A stretch of DNA of 64,000 bases from Chelonoidis abingdonii (taxonomy: Eukaryota > Chordata > Testudines > Testudinidae), in the NCBI RefSeq assembly GCF_003597395.2, contig NC_133774.1, forward strand, positions 37,138,048-37,202,047, read 5' to 3'. The notes beneath the pieces are model-generated. The model did not search any database. It saw only the letters and a list, made by a program, of their open reading frames with translations, and was not told where the DNA came from. The position numbers and the translations under genes were made by a program. Below are positions 57,226 to 64,000 of this stretch, one piece after another. How positions within the stretch are numbered: the stretch's first letter is position 1; every line of letters starts with the position of its first letter.

Positions 57226-58399
57226 CCTAGGACAGAGTTACAGTGATCAGAACTGGCTCAAAAAGGTTTTTTTGGAGTCTGGAGAGAACAAAATCTTCAA
57301 GGGACAGCCTTTGTTCTTGCCAGAGCAGACTATCATAATAGGAATTATCCCAAAAGGCTGGGAAAATGTATTTTATAGGAGAATTAGTAAGTGGTTAAAC
57401 ACAGGTGTGAACATCTCATCAAGTTAAAACAAGACGATGCTGTTACCAATGCCTGAGGCATTTCAGCTGGACCAAGAGAGTCATGTAAAGGTGACAATTA
57501 AAGAAGCTGATATTGAGGAAGAACACTTTAATTTTAAAAGGAGAAAGTGTCTCCATGGAACATAATTTGTAAACAGTGCATGTAGATAACATGATTTAAA
57601 ACCACGTCCATGACTTTTCTGTAGCCCTTGCTTTTCTTAATAAATATAAGACCAGATGTCAGTTTTTTATTCTGTAGTTATTATAAACAGCAGGCAGTTG
57701 GTAGAAAAAGTCTAGCCTCCTGGAATACAGTGATTGGATGCTTTCCTTCAAATTACAGGACCCAGATGAGAAACCAAAAGACCCCAAAGAAACCCTCATG
57801 TTTCTCAAAACTAAAAAGCCTGATTCTCCATTCCCTTGCACTGTGTATAATCATTTACACCTGTACAAAATGAGTGTAAACAGTATCGCAGCACTCGACA
57901 TGCATTTTGCATCAGTGTGAATGGACAACAAAAGGAGCAAGGTAGTGGAGAATGAGTAGCTAACTGCTACTGCAATATTTATAACAAACCACATACTGGC
58001 TGGTTATTTCTAGAAATTCATCTTATCCAGCAATTCCAAAGCTTCCTAGAACTGCTGTGTTGATAACATGATGGCATTGCAAGAACTGCTGCTTTATGTT
58101 ATAATGGCACCTGGAGAACTGTTCCCTTGCTATCATAGGAATACCACAAGGGCAGCATATGTACACAACAGAATCTCAAAATGCACCTTATCTTGAACTG
58201 AACAATCACTGAAACAGAGAAATTCCAAACTAGGCAGAATCTGCGGGAAATGGTTTAGTTTCAAAACAAAACAGATTTTTTTCCTCAACAAAATGAAAAA
58301 CAGAAAAGATGTTGTTTAACCTTTCAAATGTTGACACAATGTTTTCTAAACACAATGTCCATTCAAATCAAAATGTCAAAACAGTTTATCATAGGCTAG
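57226..58399. other. No gene recognised
   Basis: Unassigned A/T-rich sequence. A motif around 57815-57935 (GATTCTCC...TTTACACCTGTACAAAATG...ATCAGTGTGAATG) belongs to the palindromic motif family noted elsewhere. Confidence 0.45.
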
Positions 58400-59258
58400 C
58401 CCTGTCTGGGTGCCCTCCACTGGCAGGTGAAACAGAACAGGTGCATCTGCCTCATTTTCCCCCCTTCAGAGTCCCCAGTTGCTCCACGGCAGCTTTCTTG
58501 CCTAATAATACCTCTGCTCAAGGCTGGTTTATTACCAAAAACCTAGTGCAAATCATCCATAAAAAAATTTCTCAGACATAATCCATTAACACCCATTGTG
58601 CGGGTACTCCTTAAAACTCACACATCCTCTTGTCCATCGACATAGCACACACCACATTCAGGCATCTTTCACCATATCTAGCTCTATGTCGAGCCTCTTC
58701 TGTCCTCCTGCCAGGACAGCCATCCCAGCCCTTCCAAATAGAGTGCAACCCTGTTCTTCCTAGTGGGAACCCCCAAAGCCTCTCTGCTGGGAGATCATTC
58801 TTACTAGGGGAGCATCCCTCACTCTCTCTGGACCTCCTGTTCCTCCGGGTCCAGCACTACAGCATGGACATGTCTGCTGTTCCCCTGCCTTTAGTTTATT
58901 CCAGCCCTCAGCTTCAGCTCTCCCATTTCAAGTCAGCAGGCAAGTCTCTCTGTTGCTCTCCAGCCTTCAGTCTTCTCTGGCCTTGGCTCTCTGGCTTGGG
59001 GAGGTCAGCTAGCAAAACCCTCTTGCTGCTCGCCTGCCTTCAGCCCTCACCTAAGAAACACCTACATCTTCTGGCTCTAGCAGCCAATCTTTCACTTCCA
59101 GCCAGCTCTCACCTACCCTTCTCCTGACTGATTCAGATAACTCTGACTCACAGGTGTCTCTTTTCTCTAAGGCCCAGGTGCTCTCTTTTAAGCCCAACTG
59201 AGGTCAGTTGATGAGTTACAAGTGCCTCAGCCTCCTCCCTCTTAAAGAGCCAAAGACA
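58400..59258 (-). mobile_element. LTR-like block, antisense
   Basis: The minus strand begins TGTCTTTGGCTCTTTAAGAG at 59258, has a GGCTTAAAAGAGAGC box (plus about 59183-59197) and then a purine-rich stretch, and ends near 58400. The appearance is that of an LTR promoter region. No target duplication was found, so both ends are provisional. The 165-codon plus-strand frame (58630-59127) is serine/leucine/proline-rich and has no domain; I treat it as chance. Confidence 0.4.
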
Positions 59259-60149
59259 TTTCAAAAGTGTCAACGTGGACTTATTTTAAAAAATCAGCTG
59301 AAACTATTTGCCGAATTCAGCCTGAATTTGTGAATAGTTTTTTGAAACCCTGAAAAATGCATTTAACAGCAATATTTACATTTGCCACAAAAAAACCAAA
59401 CTAAACAAACAAAAAAAACAAATCACCCGGCTCTATTCTTAAACTTCATTTTAAATTTAGAGGTGTATGTAATTGCTTGTCCCAAATAAAAACTGGCAAA
59501 ACATCTCAGCTGACTACAAGGAATACATGATTTAAATTCTGACTGTTCACAGAAAAATTGGAAAGTATGTTGGGGAGAGGAATTCTAAGAGGTAAATTAT
59601 CTCCAGAGAAGCACTGCCAAATTGCTCTTGTCTATTGCCAGCGGTGTTACTATTGCTAAGGGTGTTGTTATCAGTTTAAATTTTTTTCCATTCAGAGCTA
59701 GATAAGAGTTATGTCAATATGCTGAAATTAGTCATGCTCATCCCTCACAGAATGGAATGAGTGCCCTTTTTCCAAGAGATATAGCCATGAAATCTCACAG
59801 GTTCTCAGATATTACCTCTGTTTGCTTAAATTGTCATAAACATGGAAGAGAAGTATGAAATTGGCTACTGAATAATCCACAGCTGCATAATCCACTTATC
59901 ACAACCATGAGAAGAAAATATTAGAAGTACATGTCCTCTGTGCTCCACCTGGGAAGACCTATGAATATTTCCAAAGCCTGTCTAGCTAAAAGGAAGTTAT
60001 ACTATGGATTCCAGTCCCTTGAAAGTTTAGCCGGGAGAGTGACAAGGAGTTTGGAACAACACCACAGTGCCTCTTTTGTGCCACTGTTTCACATCTCTTT
60101 GTATATGGACACATCCTATAATTATGTTTTTGATACTTTTCTGAGTTAT
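59259..60149. other. No gene recognised
   Basis: A/T-rich with A-rich simple patches near 59388-59425. The overlapping 73- and 66-codon frames at 59931-60186 have no domain. Confidence 0.5.
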
Positions 60150-60385
60150 TAGGAAAGTTATTGGATATTAGGAAACACTTTTTCACTAGGAGGGTGGTGA
60201 AGCTCTGGAATGGATTACCTAGGGAGGTGGTGGAATCTCATTCCTTACAGGTTTTTTTAAGGGTTGGCTTGAGAAAGCCTTAGCTGGGATGATTTAGTTG
60301 GTGTTGGTCCTGCTTTGAACAGGGGATTGGACTAAATGACCTCCTGAGGTCTCTTCCAACCCTAATATTCTATGATTCTATGATT
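60150..60385 (+). mobile_element. CR1 LINE 3' end, sense
   Basis: AGGAAACACTTTTTCACTAGG, TGGAATGGATTACCTAGGGAGG and TGAGGTCTCTTCCAACCCTAATATTCTATGATTCTATGA are the ordered blocks of a CR1 C-terminus and 3' terminus. No frame survives. Confidence 0.85.
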
Positions 60386-60399
60386 TCATGAGTTACTTC

Positions 60400-60476
60400 A
60401 ATACTGCATCGTGGCAGGGGGGTAGACTAGATGACCCTTGTATTCCCTTCTAACCTTATGATTCTATGATTCTAAT
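60400..60476 (+). mobile_element. Second CR1 3' tail, sense, directly downstream
   Basis: GACTAGATGACCCTTGTATTCCC then ATTCTATGATTCTAAT is a separate CR1 terminus of a different subfamily. The two ends lie about 90 bp apart. Confidence 0.75.
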
Positions 60477-62400
60477 AAACAGCTGGATTAAAGGATAGTC
60501 TCAGTAGAGATAGAGATTTGGCAGTTCCAGGTTGACTCCTACCCTCAGCCACCTGAGTAGATGATCAAAGAGGGTGATCTGCCAGAATGGAAGTGATTGG
60601 GGAGGAAGCTAGAGGACTAGAGACAAGCCACTGGAATTAGGCAGCCTGCTCACATGACATACTGATTAGAAATAAAGGGGAGGATGGAGATGAGCTGACA
60701 GCTAGAAGGAGGAGGGTGTATGTGTCTGACTATCACTTTTGTATATGGGAAACCCCCATGTACTTGAACGAAGGGAAGAAGTCAGAGAAGAGAGTAACTG
60801 ATGGTAAAAGAGGGGAGGAATTTGGGACGGAGGAAGGGAGGTTAGGAGGTGCGAGTAAGTTGACAAATCAAGGTTTCTGACGTCTGGAATAGCTTGGAGA
60901 TTTCAAAATAGGGTTCAGGATTGAAAGAGGGAAGAAGGGTGAAGGAGGGAATCAAAGAGTGGCGAGTTCCTGACAGATTTCATTGCTTTTATTTAGTATT
61001 TAATCATTTATGTTACAGTGGCCACAGTCGGTATGGGGTCCCCAGTGTGCTTGCTGCTGCATAGGAAAATACAGTCCCTGCTCCAAAGAGCTTTCAAACC
61101 TAAAGCCAGAGTGTCAAATATAGCCTATGGGCCAGGCCCAAGATCAGGTCCCAGAACACTTTCTTCTAGGCCTCAACTCCTTCCCCACACTTCAAAGTCA
61201 TTGGCCACAGCTCTGCACTTTGAAAAGGGTGGAGGTCTGAGTGGAAGAAACTGAGGGGTGACACTCATGCCTGAGGGGGCAAAAGCAACTGAGCTTTCTC
61301 CTGGCTCTTCCTGAGCAGCAGCAGCAATCACCAGGACCCAAAGCCTCGTCTTGGAAAGGACACTTTTTCTCAGCCTCTCTCCTCTTCCTGGCCCATAGCA
61401 AAAGGAGTTTGTGAGAGCAGGTGCGTCTTTTCCCTCTCACTGTTTCCTGCTGCTCTTCAGGGAAGCCTCAGAAAAGAGTCTCCTCCCCACATCTACTGAC
61501 ACCACTGAGCCCTGAAACACCAGACCCCAAAGGGGGATTAAGGTCCCAAGATAGGGAGCAATGTGCCCAAAAAGTTGATGGTGGTGGGGGAGCTCTGTGC
61601 CCCTGGAAAGGGGGTGCCCAAATGGGATCAATAAGAGTGTGAGAGGACTGTGAGGCAAAGCATACCCCTGAAGGGGACGAGAGAGAGGGATGAAGGTTAG
61701 TGTTCAAAAGTAGGTGGAGATTGAAAGAGGGAAAGTTTGCAAAAAGTGGGAGGTAGGGTACAGTGTGGATGTGAAATTTGCCTCTCGATGGTGAAGTTTT
61801 TACCTCTGACCCATGGATTTGGAAAGAAAAGGTAGTTTGGTCCTTGCTAAAGAAAGTTTACACTCCTGGTCTATAGAGGCAAAGAACAGATAAAGAATGG
61901 ACCGAAGGGATCAAACATGCATTTCAACTGAACAGGGACTGGCAGGCACACGCCAAGTTACTGTTCTGTCTTTATTTAAGAAGATGGGTAGAAAGAGAGG
62001 ATGGGCGAGAGGTGGAGGAGGGAGAGAGTCTGAGGTGGGAAAGAGCTACCGAGGATGCAAGACCAGAGAGTGGATAGGAGAGGAGAAGTAGGACCAAGTA
62101 GAGAAAAGAAGGCAGAAGATCAAGCAAACTTATCATGAAGGCAAGTTACAAGTTCACAGCTTAGCAAAAGTGAGAGCAGGAGGATGAAGAGAGGGGCAAG
62201 GCTGGGGACTGATGGGCAAAGAGAGACAGGTGAGGGGAGCAAAGTGACCAGATGTGGAAAAGAGAGTGGAGTTAGGTATAACCAAGGAGGCAATAGATTA
62301 GTAGGCAGTCTGCTCATGTGCAGGAGTTGACCAACCCAACAGAGTATGGAGACCGCCCCCCCATGTGTGTGTATGTGTGTGTGTGTGCATGAGTCGGGTG
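60477..62400. other. Purine-rich stretch, no gene
   Basis: The plus strand is strongly purine-rich at about 60650-60960 and 61640-62300 (many GAGAGG and GGGAGG units). SINE-tail text occurs near 61010-61100. A TG tract is at 62361-62385. Overlapping frames at 61198-61707 are low-complexity on both strands. No gene is supported. Confidence 0.5.
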
Positions 62401-63880
62401 GTGTCACTCGAGCTCAGACAGCCCTCTTCATGTGCCAGTATCTTTGATTTCTTGACTTCAGTAAGTTGCACAAAATCAATGTGAGCCAACTTCCATATAT
62501 GGGCTTGGGAATGTGTCTGTACTTAACATCAGCCCAAGAGGTGGGGTTGCCTGTGCCTCAGGTACAATAGCTATGGGCACAGTGCAATGGTAGTTTCTGC
62601 TTCTGACTGCATTCAGCAGTGAAACAGGGAAAGTTTCTGAGCCTGAGGTCAAAATTTGCTAAACAGGACTGTTAGCAAAGTCAGCAATCCATAAACAAAT
62701 ATCTTTCATAAACATAATGCTGTTTGGACTGCATTGCTGGGAGCACATGTGAACAGTATTGTGATTAGCTCATATTTGTCTTCCAGAGAGTCAAACAGAT
62801 CTATGCTATATGGACCTGATCCTGAAAAGTGCTGAGCATCCTCCACTCATGATTAGTACCTCCCAAAGGCACCTGGCACCTGACCTTGCACCATCAGGTC
62901 CAGGTAGCACAGATCTGTTTGACTAAACAGTTGGAATAAACAGACTTGAAAATACATATTTTCAAGAAAATCAAGAAAATTACTGCTCTCTTCAAATAAG
63001 GGTGTGGGGGGAGTTGTAAACAATGTAAATCATTGGGGTTACTCACATAATGTGGATTTGCAGGGTGAGGCCTTAGATTGTAAACTCTTTAAGGGAGGTA
63101 TAGCATTGGATGGTATTTTAGAAACATAGGGACTGGTATACCAGATCTGTCCAGTGGACAAGCTAGTCCAGCATCCCATCAGTGTAGATAATAGTGACAT
63201 TCACTTGTGAGGGTTAATGTAGACAATCCTCTTTCATCCACTCCCTGCACCATGACACTGTGACAATCAGTTTATCACTACATGCCAGTCAGTTAGTCTC
63301 CCAAGTCAGGCATGCTTATCAACCAAATCTCTATTCCAGGCCACAGGAAAATCTGCTAGGCATTCTAATTTAGTCACACCAATTTGATTGTTAGCTCAGG
63401 TCAGCTGAGGTATGACTGGCTGTAAATAACACAGTGCTACAAGCTGTTACATTCTTTACTTGAAGAGCAATAGTACTCAGGAAGGAGAACATTCATCACA
63501 CTTCCTGAGCCCTTCAAATACGGTGACCTGAGTGCGTTTCCCAGAGATTGTAAAGTGATCCTCTTTTGCACACTGATTTCTGTATAGCCTGTTCCTTGCA
63601 TGCTTTATTGCACAATCAGGCAGGATCAAGGCTACAGAATTCTCAGAAGGAAATCAATATTGTGTAGGCTAAATGGCAGGAGAGAAGAACCCTAGCACTT
63701 AGAGGGGTCAGAGAGAGAGAGGATGAGGGTGGTAAAAAACAAGATGCTCTAGAAACAGCCTTGCAATGTAGGATAACCTGGCTGCTTCTCAGGACTGAAC
63801 TGTAATGAAAAATGGATACACAATATGAAACCCCATTACTGCTGTGAATCCTCCCCACCCCGAAATATTCAATGTACCCT
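62401..63880. other. No gene recognised
   Basis: Mixed sequence. A CR1-like antisense scrap may lie at 63121-63260 (GGACTGGTATACCAGATCTG, CTAGTCCAGCATCCCATC). Nothing else is recognised, and frames stay under 100 codons. Confidence 0.4.
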
Positions 63881-63905
63881 AGCAAACTTGTATATCTTAC
63901 TGTGC

Positions 63906-64000
63906 CAATGCATCTGAAGAAATGAGGTTTTTTTACCCACAAAAGCTTATGCCCAAATAAATCTGTTAGTCTTTAAGGTACCACCAGACTCCTTGTTGTT
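63906..64000 (+). repeat. Abundant dispersed repeat, cut by window end
   Basis: ATGCATCTGAAGAAATGAGG, then CCACAAAAGCTTATGCCCAAA and TCTTTAAGGTACCACCAGACTCC, are the ordered phrases of a very common turtle/bird/crocodile interspersed repeat whose class I cannot state with certainty. It continues past the window. Confidence 0.7.

Noticed and set aside
58630..59127. 165-codon plus-strand frame as a secreted or membrane protein
   Set aside because: Serine-, leucine- and proline-rich low-complexity sequence antisense to an LTR-like block, with no signal or domain.

Overview
This window looks like vertebrate nuclear DNA, most likely from a hidden-necked turtle (Cryptodira). The best marker is one tRNA-derived SINE with the turtle Cry I / tortoise pol III type head at about 39311-39492. 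It sits among CR1-type LINE fragments, CORE/MIR-like SINE relics, hAT and PIF/Harbinger-like non-autonomous DNA transposons, and solo LTRs of types I associate with turtle genomes. There are no operons, no ribosome binding sites and no long uninterrupted reading frames. Family names were assigned by eye; no database search was possible.

I found no host protein-coding exon, tRNA, rRNA or other host gene I can defend. Open frames are short (longest 272 codons), and the largest fall inside repeats: the 272-codon minus-strand frame at 10019-10837 lies mostly in a hAT element with an internal duplication, the 165-codon frame at 58630-59127 in an LTR-like block, and the 159-codon frame at 33462-33941 in a CR1 relic. 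The stretch reads as intergenic or deep intronic DNA shaped by transposon insertion.

Layout. 0-9 kb: LTR edge, a foldback repeat, a CpG-rich 294-bp palindromic element, a MITE, a CORE-SINE relic, then CR1 pieces interrupted by hAT elements. 10-17 kb: a hAT element with an exact 207-bp-offset tandem duplication, a short TAA-flanked element, an antisense CR1 split by another hAT element, and an antisense LTR. 17-29 kb: mostly unassigned DNA with an antisense LTR, a short CR1 tail, a PIF-like element and a 247-bp hAT element with perfect target duplications. 29-37 kb: a solo LTR carrying a MITE, two related PIF-like elements, the sense 3' end of a CR1, a large palindrome, and a PIF/Harbinger 5' end followed by a broken transposase fragment. 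37-50 kb: a GC-rich element, the Cry I SINE, CORE-SINE relics, a TTA-flanked element with near-perfect terminal repeats, a TA-flanked element, and the second 294-bp element. 52-56 kb: a three-layer nest (LTR in LTR in CR1) beside a longer antisense non-LTR retrotransposon. 56-64 kb: SINE relics, an LTR-like block, CR1 tails, a purine-rich stretch and the start of another dispersed repeat.

The genes do not work together here, because the content is parasitic and mostly dead. The most coherent theme is a group of short elements with related ends (GGGCTNGTCTACACT-like) and 3-bp TTA/TAA-like flanks. They share the window with the only PIF/Harbinger transposase remnant, which suggests one class of transposase mobilised them.
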